Positions 45,255-54,916 of a DNA stretch of 64,000 bases are shown here, piece after piece (position 1 is the first letter of the stretch; every line of letters starts with the position of its first letter). The stretch is from an uncultured Tateyamaria sp. (GTDB lineage Bacteria > Pseudomonadota > Alphaproteobacteria > Rhodobacterales > Rhodobacteraceae). The notes beneath the pieces were generated by a model, which searched no databases, was not told where the DNA came from, and saw only the letters and a list, made by a program, of their open reading frames with translations. The DNA lies in NCBI RefSeq assembly GCF_947497045.1, contig NZ_CANMEU010000004.1, positions 410,841 through 474,840 of the forward strand, written 5' to 3'. A program made the position numbers and the translations under genes.

Positions 45255-47864
45255 TCAGAACCGGTCGAGCAACCGCTTGAGATAATCCAGTTCGACATCG
45301 GGGCGTTCCCCGTCACCCGAGCGGCGGCGGATTTCATCCAGCAGATCACGTGCCCGGCGATAGACGTCCTCGCCCTGCAACAGCCCCTCTTCGGTGCCCA
45401 CGGACCCGTTTGACCCTGGCTCGCGACCCAATGGGTCCTGCGCCTCGGCGCGCCGATCAGAGTCGCTCATGCCCTGGCCTTGCTGACCGTTCTGTGCCTC
45501 TTGCTGCATCGCCTCGCCAAGTGCGCGCATCCCTTCGCGCAGCGCCTCCATGGCTTGGGATTGATTGTCGATGGCTTCGGCAAAGTCCTCTTGGCGCAGC
45601 GCCTCTTCGGCCCCGTCCATGGCACGGCCCGCGCGATCAAGGGCGTCGCGTGCGGCGTCCCCTTCCGGCGTGCCCGCGCCCGGCAGGTTGCCCTGCTGGC
45701 GGCTAAGTTCATCGCGCAGCGCTTGCTGTCGGTCGGCGAGCGAGCCATCGCCCTGCCCTTGCCCGTCAGCCTGTTCGCCGCCTTCGCCGCCCTCTTGGCC
45801 ATCACCCTCTTCGCCTTGGCCTTCACCACCCTGGCTATGCTGATTGCCTTGGCCCTGACCGCCATTGCGCCCCTCGTTGCCTTGGCTTTCACCGGCTTGC
45901 GCGTTGGGGTTGAACTGTTCCTGAAGGTCGCGGAACGCCTGATCGCTCAGGCCCTGCTGTTCGCGCAATGTCTCGGACAGCCCCTCCATCGCCTGTTCAC
46001 CGGCGGACTGGTTGCCCTGGCCTTCGCCTTGGGTCACGCGCATGTTTTCGAGCATTTCCTGCAATTCCTGCAGCGCCTGTTCGGCTTCGGCCATGCGGCC
46101 CTGTTCCATCAATTCCTGAATACGGTCCATCATCCGTTGCAGATCGTCCTGCGTCATCTGCATCTGGTTCTGCTGGTCACCGGATTGCGGGTTCTGTTCA
46201 CCGTTTTGATTTTCCTGTTGGGCCTGACGAGACAGTTGCTGCATGTAGTCCTCGGTGGCGCGGCGCAACTCGCGCATCAATTCCGCGATTTCTGCGGGGC
46301 TGGCCCCGTCACGCATCGCCTGATCCAGCCGTTCCTTGGCCCGGCGCAACCGCTCAAGCGCATCCGCCAGGTCGCCCTCTTCCAGCGACAAAGCCAGATC
46401 CCACAGGTCTTGCGCCAGATCCTCCTGGTGTTCATCCGTCAGCCCGTAACGGGCCAGCGTTTCCATCCGGGTGATTGCGCCCGACAGACGCAGACGGTCC
46501 ACTTCCTTGCGGAACACATCGTCGGGGCGGTGCGCCACGGCGCGCAGGATTTGGGCAACCCGTGTCGCGTTCTCACGCGACCACAGCAGGTCGCGGCGCT
46601 GTTCGATCACAGCCGCCGCCACCGGATCAAAGAAGCGCCGACCGGGCAGGATCATCGTGCGCGGTGCACTTTCACCTTGTTGTTCGGCGGCATCCAGCAC
46701 ATTCAGCACCATGCTAACGGGTAGGTTCGCCCATGGGTGTTCCGAGAAATCTTCTATCAGGGCCTCTTCGAAATCGGTGCGATCCCCGGTGATGGGCATG
46801 GGCAGCGACACGGTCAACTCGGGTCGATCCTCGGGCGCAATCGCCAGCCCGTGACGCCGGTCCACCGCGTCCAGATCAAGGGTGATGCGCGCCTCGCCCG
46901 CTTCAACGCCATAATCATCCGAGGCCTCATAAGGCAGGGTCATTTCACCCAACGCGCTTGCCTCGGGCGCGTCCAAAATTGCGACATTGGGGGCTTTGTC
47001 CGGAAGGACAGCCACAGACCATGTGCGCCCACCCGGTCCATTGATCGCGATCTCGCCGGACTGGATGACGGTGAAATCCTGTTCAGAGGCCGAGGCCGGG
47101 GGCACTTCGCCCGCGCGGCCCGATACGGTTTCAGCCACCGTCAGCGCACCAACCTCGCCGTAAAGGCGCAAGGTAATCAGGCTGCCTGCTGGCACATCAA
47201 GCGTACCTGCGGGGATGTCATTGAGGTAGATGGTGGGCCGTCCGGTATAGCGTGGGCTTTCGGCCCAGCCTTCCCACACCGGCCCCGACGCCAACCCAGT
47301 ACCTGCACCGGGCGTCATCGTGTTCACCGACCCAACCCGCCAGATCGAGCCAAAGATAAGGGCGACCCCAAACAGCAACGCCGCCACATAGCGCAGCGCA
47401 TAAGGGTCCCGCTGCGCGATGCGCATATCCGCCGGAACAGCCTGAGCCGCCGCAGCCCGTTCGGCCATGCGTGCCTGATGTGCGCGCCAAACGGCAGTTG
47501 ATGCCGCATCCTGATCACCAATGGCTTGGGTGTCCATCAGCGCCTGAATGGGCCGTCCGGGCAGTGTTTCGTCCAAACGCACCAGCGCAGCCATGCGCGT
47601 GGGCAGGCGAAAACGGACAAAGGCATAGATCAGCGCCGCCAAAACGGCCACAGCCCCAACGACCGCGCCACCCCACACAACCTCGACCACAACGCTGTCT
47701 TGCAGACCCAGCATCAGAACCGCCAAAACAGCCAGCACAACGGTCACAAGCGGCCACGTGGCCTGCCACAGGTTCTCGGCCACCATGCCCGCGCGGGTCA
47801 GCGCCAGCGGCCAGCGCAAACCACTCAGCCCGCGGCGCACGTCATGTCGTGAGAAATTGGCCAT
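45255..47864 (-). CDS. TIGR02302 (DUF4175) membrane protein with long Gln/Gly-rich tail
   Basis: An 869-residue alphaproteobacterial protein of the TIGR02302 family. Two or three membrane helices are near the N-terminus (WPLVTVVLAVLAVLMLGL, VVEVVWGGAVVGAVAVLAAL). A periplasmic or cytoplasmic central part follows, then a C-terminal half (from about 520) made of repeated Gln-, Gly- and Glu-rich low-complexity segments (QQGLSDQAFRDLQEQF, GQGQGNQHSQGGEGQGEE). Function unknown. The start at 47864 gives the normal N-terminus. It is downstream of lysA by 68 bases. Confidence 0.85.
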   Translation of the reverse strand: MANFSRHDVRRGLSGLRWPLALTRAGMVAENLWQATWPLVTVVLAVLAVLMLGLQDSVVVEVVWGGAVVGAVAVLAALIYAFVRFRLPTRMAALVRLDETLPGRPIQALMDTQAIGDQDAASTAVWRAHQARMAERAAAAQAVPADMRIAQRDPYALRYVAALLFGVALIFGSIWRVGSVNTMTPGAGTGLASGPVWEGWAESPRYTGRPTIYLNDIPAGTLDVPAGSLITLRLYGEVGALTVAETVSGRAGEVPPASASEQDFTVIQSGEIAINGPGGRTWSVAVLPDKAPNVAILDAPEASALGEMTLPYEASDDYGVEAGEARITLDLDAVDRRHGLAIAPEDRPELTVSLPMPITGDRTDFEEALIEDFSEHPWANLPVSMVLNVLDAAEQQGESAPRTMILPGRRFFDPVAAAVIEQRRDLLWSRENATRVAQILRAVAHRPDDVFRKEVDRLRLSGAITRMETLARYGLTDEHQEDLAQDLWDLALSLEEGDLADALERLRRAKERLDQAMRDGASPAEIAELMRELRRATEDYMQQLSRQAQQENQNGEQNPQSGDQQNQMQMTQDDLQRMMDRIQELMEQGRMAEAEQALQELQEMLENMRVTQGEGQGNQSAGEQAMEGLSETLREQQGLSDQAFRDLQEQFNPNAQAGESQGNEGRNGGQGQGNQHSQGGEGQGEEGDGQEGGEGGEQADGQGQGDGSLADRQQALRDELSRQQGNLPGAGTPEGDAARDALDRAGRAMDGAEEALRQEDFAEAIDNQSQAMEALREGMRALGEAMQQEAQNGQQGQGMSDSDRRAEAQDPLGREPGSNGSVGTEEGLLQGEDVYRRARDLLDEIRRRSGDGERPDVELDYLKRLLDRF

Positions 47865-47932
47865 CTGCCCGTATCCCTTGCCGGCGGCAGGGCGCACCAT
47901 AGCACCCTATGCCTGTGGTGGCCGCAAACGGA

Positions 47933-49201
47933 TTACAGCCACTCCGGAATGGTATCTCGATTTATCATTTCGTCAAAGGTCGGACGTGCGCGGATCACCG
48001 CGTATTGATCGCCGTGCACCAAAACCTCCGGAATGAGGGGCCGGGTGTTGTACTCACTGCTCATCACCGCGCCATAGGCACCCGCCGAGCGGAAGGCGAC
48101 GAGGTCCCCCGCATTCAGTGGCGGCATCATCCGCTGCTTGGCAAATGTATCCCCGGATTCACAGACTGGGCCGACGATGTCGTAGGGCACCTGTTCGGTC
48201 GCGGGTGCGGGTTCGATGACGGGTATGATATCGTGATAGGCCTCATACATGGCCGGGCGGATCAGATCGTTCATCGCCCCATCAAGGATCAGGAAATCGC
48301 GCCCCTCACCCGACTTCACATAGATGACTTCACTCACCATCACCCCAGCATTGCCCGCAATCAGGCGGCCCGGCTCAATCTCGATCTCGCAGCCAAGATG
48401 GCCCACGGTGCGTTCGATCAGCTTGCCATAATCCGTGGGCAACGGCGGTGCCTCATTGCTGCGCGCGTAGGGGATACCCAGACCGCCACCCAGATCGAGC
48501 CGCTTGATCGTGTGCCCATCCGCGCGCAGCGCCTCGGTCAATTCAGCCACTTTTTGATAGGCCTGCTCAAACGGGGCCAGATCGGTCAGTTGCGATCCGA
48601 TATGCACATCGATCCCGATCACATCGAGGTTTTCAAGCGAGGCCGCCAGCGCATAGACCTCGCGGGCGCGCGCGATCGGAATGCCGAACTTGTTTTCGGA
48701 TTTGCCGGTCGCGATCTTGGCGTGGGTTTTTGCATCCACATCCGGGTTCACCCGGATGGTAATGGGCGCGCGCACGCCCATCTCGCCCGCAACGCGGTTC
48801 AGCACCTCCATCTCGGGTTCGGATTCGACGTTGAACTGGCGGATACCCCCTGTCAGTGCGAGGTGAATTTCATCCGCCGTCTTGCCGACGCCCGAAAACA
48901 CGATCTTCTCACCCGGCACGCCTGCGGCCTTGGCGCGCATATATTCACCGCCCGACACCACATCCATACCAGCCCCGGCCTGTGCGAGCGTCTTGAGGAT
49001 TGCCTGATTGCTGGCCGCCTTCATCGCGTAGCAGACAAGGTGATCCATGCCTGCAAGGGCCTCGTCAAACAGGGTGAAGTGGCGCAGCAACGTGGCCGTC
49101 GAGTAGACATAGCAGGGCGTGCCGACACTGGCGGCAATCTCGGCCAGCGGCACATCTTCGGCGTACAAAGCGCCATCGCGATAGAGAAAATGATCCATCA
49201 C
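47933..49201 (-). CDS. lysA: Diaminopimelate decarboxylase
   Basis: A 422-residue PLP enzyme that makes L-lysine from meso-diaminopimelate, last step of lysine synthesis. PLP-lysine is in CYAMKAASN; the active-site region SGGEYMRAK and HIGSQLTD follow, and the substrate motif GPVCESGDTFAKQR with its Cys is near the C-terminus. Length is normal and there is no sign of a fused aspartokinase. It lies upstream of the TIGR02302 gene on the same strand. Confidence 0.96.
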   Translation of the reverse strand: MMDHFLYRDGALYAEDVPLAEIAASVGTPCYVYSTATLLRHFTLFDEALAGMDHLVCYAMKAASNQAILKTLAQAGAGMDVVSGGEYMRAKAAGVPGEKIVFSGVGKTADEIHLALTGGIRQFNVESEPEMEVLNRVAGEMGVRAPITIRVNPDVDAKTHAKIATGKSENKFGIPIARAREVYALAASLENLDVIGIDVHIGSQLTDLAPFEQAYQKVAELTEALRADGHTIKRLDLGGGLGIPYARSNEAPPLPTDYGKLIERTVGHLGCEIEIEPGRLIAGNAGVMVSEVIYVKSGEGRDFLILDGAMNDLIRPAMYEAYHDIIPVIEPAPATEQVPYDIVGPVCESGDTFAKQRMMPPLNAGDLVAFRSAGAYGAVMSSEYNTRPLIPEVLVHGDQYAVIRARPTFDEMINRDTIPEWL

Positions 49202-49251
49202 ACGCCTTTAGGGCGGAACGCGCGGCAGTTCAATTCACAGATTGACGCGGG

Positions 49252-49569
49252 TCAGGTGACCGGGCGCGACCGCAGGAACAGGTACAGCGGCAAACCGCAG
49301 CTGACCCCGATGCAGAACGTGGCCGGGATCGCGATCAGTGCCAGCCAGTTGCGGCGCACCGCCACCTCGGAAATGATCCAGATCGCCAGGGTTACGGCAG
49401 CGATGGTCAGGTCCCAGACCAGACCGCTGGTCGCTGCGTTTACGTGCCACGCATCGACCATCGCCATGAGATCATAGCCGTTGGCATTGAACCAACTGAT
49501 GAAATAATACATCGGATGAATCGCACCCCAGATGGCAAGGGTAAGGTAGATCATGCGCATCGGGGCCAT
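49252..49569 (-). CDS. DUF2834-like small membrane protein
   Basis: A 105-residue protein with three membrane helices (MIYLTLAIWGAIHPMYYFISW, LTIAAVTLAIWIISEVAV, LIAIPATFCIGVSCGLPLYLFL). It matches the DUF2834 family pattern. The ATG at 49569 starts three bases after the TGA of the small lipoprotein (TGATCATG), which suggests coupled translation; ATGs at 49560 and 49554 are alternatives. Function unknown. Confidence 0.72.
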   Translation of the reverse strand: MAPMRMIYLTLAIWGAIHPMYYFISWFNANGYDLMAMVDAWHVNAATSGLVWDLTIAAVTLAIWIISEVAVRRNWLALIAIPATFCIGVSCGLPLYLFLRSRPVT

Positions 49570-49571
49570 GA

Positions 49572-49748
49572 TCAGAAAATGCCGACGCCAACTTGCAGCG
49601 GCCCACGGCGCACGCCGATGGACCCACCAGCGCTCAGACCTTCGGATCCGATCCCAATCGCAACCGATCCTGCGGGTTCGATCGGGTCTCCGTCTGCGCC
49701 ACATGCCGCCAAAGCGAGGCACGCAAGAACAAGAAGGGTTCGGATCAT
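49572..49748 (-). CDS. Very small lipoprotein encoded between argH and the DUF2834 gene
   Basis: A 58-residue frame: [20 protein letters not shown] at the start is a lipoprotein signal with lipobox LAAC, and a glycine-rich tail ends with GVGIF. Its ATG overlaps the argH stop (ATGA), and its stop is three bases before the next gene. A similar tiny lipoprotein follows argH in related Rhodobacterales as I recall. The frame is short enough to be missed by length-filtered gene calling. Confidence 0.75.
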   Translation of the reverse strand: MIRTLLVLACLALAACGADGDPIEPAGSVAIGIGSEGLSAGGSIGVRRGPLQVGVGIF

Positions 49749-51166
49749 GTCAACATCTCCTGCCAGCGGGCGATCTGGGCGCGCACCTGCGCGGGTGCCG
49801 TCCCCCCATAGGATGTACGCGATGCGACCGAATTTTCCACGCTCAAAACATCGAAAACATCTGCGGTGATGTCAGAATGTACCGATTTCATCTGATCAAG
49901 GGTCAGATCGGGCAGATCACAGCCCGCCGCTTCGGCCATTGCCACAAGAGACCCGGTAATGTGATGCGCATCACGGAAGGGCAGACCCAGCACGCGCACC
50001 AGCCAGTCAGCCAGATCGGTCGCGGTGGAAAAGCCGGACCCGGCGGCAGCGGCGAGGCTCTCACGGTTTGCGCTCATGTCGCGCACCATCCCATCCATCG
50101 CCGCAAGAGCCAGCATCCAGTTGTCGGCCGCATCAAAGACCTGTTCCTTGTCTTCCTGCATGTCCTTGGAATAGGCCAGCGGCAGCCCCTTCATCACCAT
50201 CATCAGCGCCGTGTTGGCCCCGAAAATGCGGCCCACCTTGGCGCGGATCAACTCGGCGGCATCGGGGTTTTTCTTTTGCGGCATGATGGAGGACCCGGTC
50301 GAGAACCGATCCGACAAGGTCACGAACCGGAACTGGGCGGAGGACCAGATCACCAATTCTTCGGCAAAGCGGCTGAGGTGCATTGCGCAAATGCTGGCCG
50401 TACTCAGGAAATCGAGCGCAAAGTCCCGGTCGCTGACCGCATCAAGCGAATTGGCGGACGGGCGGTCAAAGCCGAGGGCCTTTGCCGTCACGTCCCGATC
50501 AATGGGAAAGGACGTGCCCGCCAGCGCCGCCGCCCCAAGCGGGCTTTCGTTCATCCGCGCACGTGCGTCGCGCACCCGGTTCAGGTCGCGCCCGAACATC
50601 TCGACATAGGCCATCATGTGATGGCCCCACGTGACGGGTTGCGCGGTTTGCAGGTGGGTAAAGCCGGGCATCACCCAATCGGCCCCCGTCTCGGCCTGTT
50701 CCAGCAAGGCATGGATCAGCGACACAAGCGCCCCTTCAGCGGCATCAAACTGATCACGGACCCAGAGTTTGAAATCGGTCGCCACTTGATCGTTGCGCGA
50801 GCGACCCGTGTGCAGGCGGCCTGCCGGTTCGCCGATAATCTCCTTGAGTCGCGCCTCGACGTTCATATGGATGTCTTCGAGCGCGGTGGAAAACCGGAAC
50901 GTACCCCCTTCGATCTCTGACAAGACCGTGAGCAGGCCTTTCCGGATCACCTCGACATCCTTATCGTTCAGGATGCCCGTGGTGCCCAACATGGCGGCAT
51001 GGGCACGCGAGCCTGCGATGTCCTGGGACGCCATGCGCTGGTCAAATCCGATCGAGGCATTGATTGCCTCCATGATCGCATCTGGCCCTGCCGCGAAACG
51101 GCCCCCCCACATTTGGTTTGCCCCGTCTTGGTGGTCAGAGGGGGCGTTTGCAGGTTTGTCGGTCAT
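49745..51166 (-). CDS. argH: Argininosuccinate lyase
   Basis: A 473-residue enzyme of arginine biosynthesis that cleaves argininosuccinate to arginine and fumarate. The superfamily signature [12 protein letters not shown] is intact, as are TGRSRNDQV and [16 protein letters not shown]. The start at 51166 with AGGTGGG upstream gives the family length; the open frame extends to 51436 without support. The ATGA overlap links it to the small lipoprotein downstream. Confidence 0.97.
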   Translation of the reverse strand: MTDKPANAPSDHQDGANQMWGGRFAAGPDAIMEAINASIGFDQRMASQDIAGSRAHAAMLGTTGILNDKDVEVIRKGLLTVLSEIEGGTFRFSTALEDIHMNVEARLKEIIGEPAGRLHTGRSRNDQVATDFKLWVRDQFDAAEGALVSLIHALLEQAETGADWVMPGFTHLQTAQPVTWGHHMMAYVEMFGRDLNRVRDARARMNESPLGAAALAGTSFPIDRDVTAKALGFDRPSANSLDAVSDRDFALDFLSTASICAMHLSRFAEELVIWSSAQFRFVTLSDRFSTGSSIMPQKKNPDAAELIRAKVGRIFGANTALMMVMKGLPLAYSKDMQEDKEQVFDAADNWMLALAAMDGMVRDMSANRESLAAAAGSGFSTATDLADWLVRVLGLPFRDAHHITGSLVAMAEAAGCDLPDLTLDQMKSVHSDITADVFDVLSVENSVASRTSYGGTAPAQVRAQIARWQEMLT

Positions 51167-51192
51167 GGGTTCGCCCACCTTGAGGAGTGAAG

Positions 51193-51756
51193 ATGAAAAG
51201 ATTTGTTGCTGCCGCCCTCTACATCGCCCTGAGCCTGGGCGCAATTCCCGCCCACAGCGATGTGGCGACAGCGGCGGGCCTGCGTACGGGAGATATGAAA
51301 AAGCTCGTGTTTCATACGACCCCCGAGGCGGTGTCGAATGCGTCATTTGATCTGGCCGATGGTGCAGGGACGGCCACGCTCGACGATTTTGAGGGCAAGT
51401 ATATCCTGCTGAACTTCTGGGCCACATGGTGCGCACCCTGTCGGCATGAAATGCCGATGCTGTCCGAGTTGCAGGCCGAGTTGGGGGGCGACAAGTTCGA
51501 GGTGGTCACCATCGCAACGGGGCGCAATTCACCCGCCGGGATCACCAAGTTTTTCGCCGACACAGGCATCGACAACTTGCCGCGCCATCAGGACCCCAAG
51601 CAAAAGCTGGCTGCACAAATGGGGATTTTCGGGCTGCCGATCACGGTGATCATCAACCCGGACGGCAAGGAAATCGCACGTCTGCGCGGCGATGCGGATT
51701 GGTCCAGTGACAGTGCCAAGGCGGTGTTGGGCGCGCTGATCGCCGGATCAAGCTGA
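51193..51756 (+). CDS. TlpA/ResA-type thiol-disulfide oxidoreductase
   Basis: A 187-residue exported thioredoxin-fold protein. After a signal peptide ([22 protein letters not shown]) the motif [16 protein letters not shown] carries the redox pair in WCAPC, and the cis-Pro region is [15 protein letters not shown]. It probably reduces periplasmic thiols, for example in cytochrome c maturation. The ATG at 51193 has GAGGAG at good spacing. It is divergent from argH by 26 bases. Confidence 0.9.
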   Translation: MKRFVAAALYIALSLGAIPAHSDVATAAGLRTGDMKKLVFHTTPEAVSNASFDLADGAGTATLDDFEGKYILLNFWATWCAPCRHEMPMLSELQAELGGDKFEVVTIATGRNSPAGITKFFADTGIDNLPRHQDPKQKLAAQMGIFGLPITVIINPDGKEIARLRGDADWSSDSAKAVLGALIAGSS

Positions 51757-51765
51757 GCATCTCTC

Positions 51766-52830
51766 TCAGGCGGCGTGCATCAGGATCGCAGCCTCGCTCG
51801 CGCTGATATTGCGCCGGGCATAGGTGCCATAGGTATGCGGGTCATATTCGAGGTTCGGGAGTTGCTCCAGCAACCGGACGCGGTCTTCATCACCCAAGGT
51901 TGAAAGCGCAGTATTGGCGGGATGGAAGCTCTCGGTTTCGACGCCGTTGGCGCGGATGATTTCGTGGCGCGGCAACAGCACGTGCACATATGTGACCTCG
52001 CGCACCTGCAAATCGACGGTGATCGTGGTGCCGTTGATCAGGTCTTTGGCCGCGACCAGAACCTCGGGCGTGTTGAACAGATCGCGGGCCACGTCGCCCT
52101 TGATCAGCATCCGGTGTTCGGGCGAGACCAGCAATTCCTCATCCGGCTTCTCGATGCCCAAAGCACCGGCGGCAAAGCGCACGGGGCGCAGGCGCGGCAT
52201 CGCAAAGAGGCGCGCACCGGTCATCCGCCGGAACCCCGCCCATTCGATGGTCTGTGCGCCGCTGTCCTTGGTCTGGACCTGATCGCCGGGCCGCAAATCT
52301 TCGATCAGGCGCGGCCCTTCGGGCGTGTCGATCCACGTCCCCGGCGTAAAGCAGATTACCCCGCCCGAACCGTCCCCGGTGCTGTCACCCGGCGAGGTGT
52401 TGAGCGTGTGATGCACGACCCACAAATCCACATTGCGCGGCGGAATATGATCAAGGAACATCAACAGCGGCTGCCCGCGCGATCCCACATCAATCAACGT
52501 CACTGTGTAACTTTTGGCACCGTCCGTGACGACAAAACTGTTGTCGCTCATCATCGTGTCATCGTCGGTATCCAGCGGTGTGATCGGCGCGTTGTCGAGC
52601 GCCGCCCCCACCAGCCGGTGCACCATGCGCGCGGCACGCCGCCGCATCGCTTCACTTCCGTCTGCCCCATCCAAACGCAAAACATCACGCGGACCATCAA
52701 CGCGCACAGCGTCCCCACGCCATGCCCATGCTGCACCCACCGTCAGGGACGGCAATGGCGCGCCCTCAAGCCCGTCTACTTCTGTTTGCGACCAAGATAT
52801 GACGAACGTGCCTCGAAAGCCCGTTTTCAT
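51766..52830 (-). CDS. Hint-domain (Hedgehog/intein-like) protein
   Basis: A 354-residue protein. The N-terminal ~150 residues have no recognised domain. The C-terminal part has a Hint module starting CFTPGTWIDTPEGPRLIEDLRPGDQVQTKDSG, with a Cys at the expected nucleophile position, and LLVSPEHRMLIKG with a block-B-like His. Related Hint_2 proteins are frequent in Rhodobacterales and may self-cleave to release their N- or C-part. No intein-type C-terminal Asn was located. It is convergent with the TlpA-like gene. Confidence 0.8.
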   Translation of the reverse strand: MKTGFRGTFVISWSQTEVDGLEGAPLPSLTVGAAWAWRGDAVRVDGPRDVLRLDGADGSEAMRRRAARMVHRLVGAALDNAPITPLDTDDDTMMSDNSFVVTDGAKSYTVTLIDVGSRGQPLLMFLDHIPPRNVDLWVVHHTLNTSPGDSTGDGSGGVICFTPGTWIDTPEGPRLIEDLRPGDQVQTKDSGAQTIEWAGFRRMTGARLFAMPRLRPVRFAAGALGIEKPDEELLVSPEHRMLIKGDVARDLFNTPEVLVAAKDLINGTTITVDLQVREVTYVHVLLPRHEIIRANGVETESFHPANTALSTLGDEDRVRLLEQLPNLEYDPHTYGTYARRNISASEAAILMHAA

Positions 52831-52983
52831 CACTGCTCTGTCTGCCTCGTCTTTTTTTATTGAGAAAACGTTAGCAAACTGCGCTCGCGCAGGGAAGATT
52901 GAATTTGTGTCAGATTCCAGCAGCTTGCGCGATGTACTTCAGGTAGTTGCTTTACAACCACACATCGCCGGATATTGGTGGCG

Positions 52984-53901
52984 TCAAAACGACACTCGAA
53001 AACGAATGGATCCGATAACCTGACCTTCGTCTTGTTCCTCAAACTCTTCGCTCAGGTAGGTGACCCCGTAAAAGCCCGACAAACCCGAACCGCCCTGCCA
53101 CATCACGCCCGCGCGCAACCGCTCGCGGCTGTCTTCCATCGTGACCGTGCTGGCAGAGGTGAAAAATTCGCTGTCATCGACGTAAGCCACATCAGCCCCG
53201 AGCACGAAACTGTACCCGGTCCAGTCCCCGGTGATCGCACGATAGCGATGCCCGCTGGTGTTGTCGCGCACCAACAGCTCGTCCTGCCCAAGCTCACCAA
53301 AGGTCAGATCAAGCCCCGCCCGCACCAGCGTTTCATTGCCTACGCGCGCCTCGATAAAGGGGCGCACAGAGGTCCGGTCGCTCAGCCCAAAGCGTTGCCC
53401 CGTTTCCGCCACCAGTGTCGGGTTGATCGCGTTGCCGACCTGAAGATCGCGGATCGCGTCCGAGGGTGTGCGGATGTTGAACGTGTCGTGAAATGCATCC
53501 TGAAATTCGTCCAGCCGGGTTTGTGGCCCGATGAACACAAGATCCCCACCCACCGAGAACTCGGTTTGCCCGCGTTGAAAATGGGTGTGCAGCCCGACGG
53601 TCAAAGCGCCGGCATATTCGCGATCACTTTCGACCGGGGTGCGGATGTCGTCGGGCGCAAGGATTTCAGCCCCCAAGCGCAGCTCAAGCAGCTGTCCGAA
53701 CCCTTCGGGTGCGACCCCACCCCATGCAGGCCCCCACACACGCGAGGATTGAAACCCGCCGGTGCGCCAGCGATCTTCGCCATCGCCGAAAAAGTCGTTG
53801 CTGATCAGTCGCCCATAACCCAACCGCTCGCGCTCTTGCGCCTGTGCGGGCGTCATCAAACACGCCGAAGCAGCCAGTGCCGCCATCAAAATCCGAAGCA
53901 T
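52984..53901 (-). CDS. LpxR-type lipid A 3'-O-deacylase-like outer-membrane protein
   Basis: A 305-residue protein of the LpxR (DUF2219) beta-barrel family. A signal peptide (MLRILMAALAASACLMTPAQA) is followed by RLISNDFFGDGEDRWRTGGFQ, which holds the family's Asn-Asp and DR..T.G residues. The C-terminus ends in FRVSF with a terminal Phe, typical of outer-membrane barrels. It probably trims lipid A acyl chains. The start at 53901 is used because upstream residues are not signal-like. Confidence 0.83.
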   Translation of the reverse strand: MLRILMAALAASACLMTPAQAQERERLGYGRLISNDFFGDGEDRWRTGGFQSSRVWGPAWGGVAPEGFGQLLELRLGAEILAPDDIRTPVESDREYAGALTVGLHTHFQRGQTEFSVGGDLVFIGPQTRLDEFQDAFHDTFNIRTPSDAIRDLQVGNAINPTLVAETGQRFGLSDRTSVRPFIEARVGNETLVRAGLDLTFGELGQDELLVRDNTSGHRYRAITGDWTGYSFVLGADVAYVDDSEFFTSASTVTMEDSRERLRAGVMWQGGSGLSGFYGVTYLSEEFEEQDEGQVIGSIRFRVSF

Positions 53902-54118
53902 CAGGATATCCCGATCAAGTGTGCCCCCCCGAGCCTGAACTGCATAGGGGTTGGGCAATGATTTGCCTAGTGCCCAAACGCAACAGTTGCGAACCTAAGG
54001 TGGTTTTGCCCGCCTTGATTTTGTCAGATTTGACCCATGCCTAGCGTTGCGTGTGCGCCAAGGCCGGATATGTTCGGGGGAACCCACCCCTGCCCCTTCG
54101 ACTGTCATAGGCACAGAT

Positions 54119-54916
54119 ATGAAACACCTCCTTGGCCTGCTTGCGTTACTTGTCTGGGCCCCCGTCGTCAGCGCTGACACGCTGCGCATGGCCGTGACCA
54201 CATCATTTCACAACTCGGGCCTGTCCGATGTCCTGTTGCCCGAGATCGCCGCAGATACGGGGATCGAGGTGCAGTTGTTGGTCGTGGGCACGGGGCAGGC
54301 CCTGAGGCTGGGCCGCGCAGGCGACGTGGACGCGATCCTTGTCCATGCCCGCGCCGCTGAAGAGGCGTTTGTGGAAAGCGGTGCAGGCACACATCGCCGC
54401 AAGATCATGTATAACGATTTTGTGCTGCTTGGCCCCGTCACTGATCCCGCAGGCATCGGCGCGGCACCTGATGCAACCACGGCCCTTACCTTGATCGCAG
54501 AGGCGCAAGCGCCCTTTGTCAGCCGCGGGGACGACAGCGGCACGCACAACAAGGAACGCGCGCTGTGGGCCACGGCGGGGCGCGATGCGGCGACGTTTGA
54601 GGGATGGTATAACGCAGTCGGCGCGGGCATGGGTGCAGCACTTAACACCGCCTCGGGGATGGACGCGTATATCATGTCGGACCGGGCGAGTTGGCTGAAC
54701 TTTGGCAATAAGGGCGGGCTGGCCGTCTTGTTCGAGGGCGACCCGGAACTGTTCAATCAATACGCGTTTCTGCCGGTGAACCCGGCCCGCCACCCCCATG
54801 TCAAAGCGGACCTTGCGGCCACCCTTGAGGGATGGCTGACCTCGGACAGAGCGGCGGCGCTGATCAACGGTTACACCATCGCGGGCGAGGCCCTGTTCAC
54901 CTTCAACGCCAGGTAA
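54119..54916 (+). CDS. tupA: Tungstate/molybdate ABC substrate-binding protein, TupA-type
   Basis: A 265-residue periplasmic solute-binding protein. A signal peptide (MKHLLGLLALLVWAPVVSA) is followed by LRMAVTTSFHNSGLSDVLLP and the oxyanion-binding FVSRGDDSGTHNKE, characteristic of TupA-type tungstate binders. No permease or ATPase gene lies next to it: the next gene is on the opposite strand and abuts its stop. The 217-base leader after the LpxR-like gene has GC-rich segments but no known riboswitch that I could name. Confidence 0.85.
   Translation: MKHLLGLLALLVWAPVVSADTLRMAVTTSFHNSGLSDVLLPEIAADTGIEVQLLVVGTGQALRLGRAGDVDAILVHARAAEEAFVESGAGTHRRKIMYNDFVLLGPVTDPAGIGAAPDATTALTLIAEAQAPFVSRGDDSGTHNKERALWATAGRDAATFEGWYNAVGAGMGAALNTASGMDAYIMSDRASWLNFGNKGGLAVLFEGDPELFNQYAFLPVNPARHPHVKADLAATLEGWLTSDRAAALINGYTIAGEALFTFNAR

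Noticed and set aside
53902..54118. Possible molybdenum-cofactor or tungsten riboswitch ahead of tupA
   Set aside because: GC-rich stretches are present but none of the conserved Moco-element segments could be recognised.
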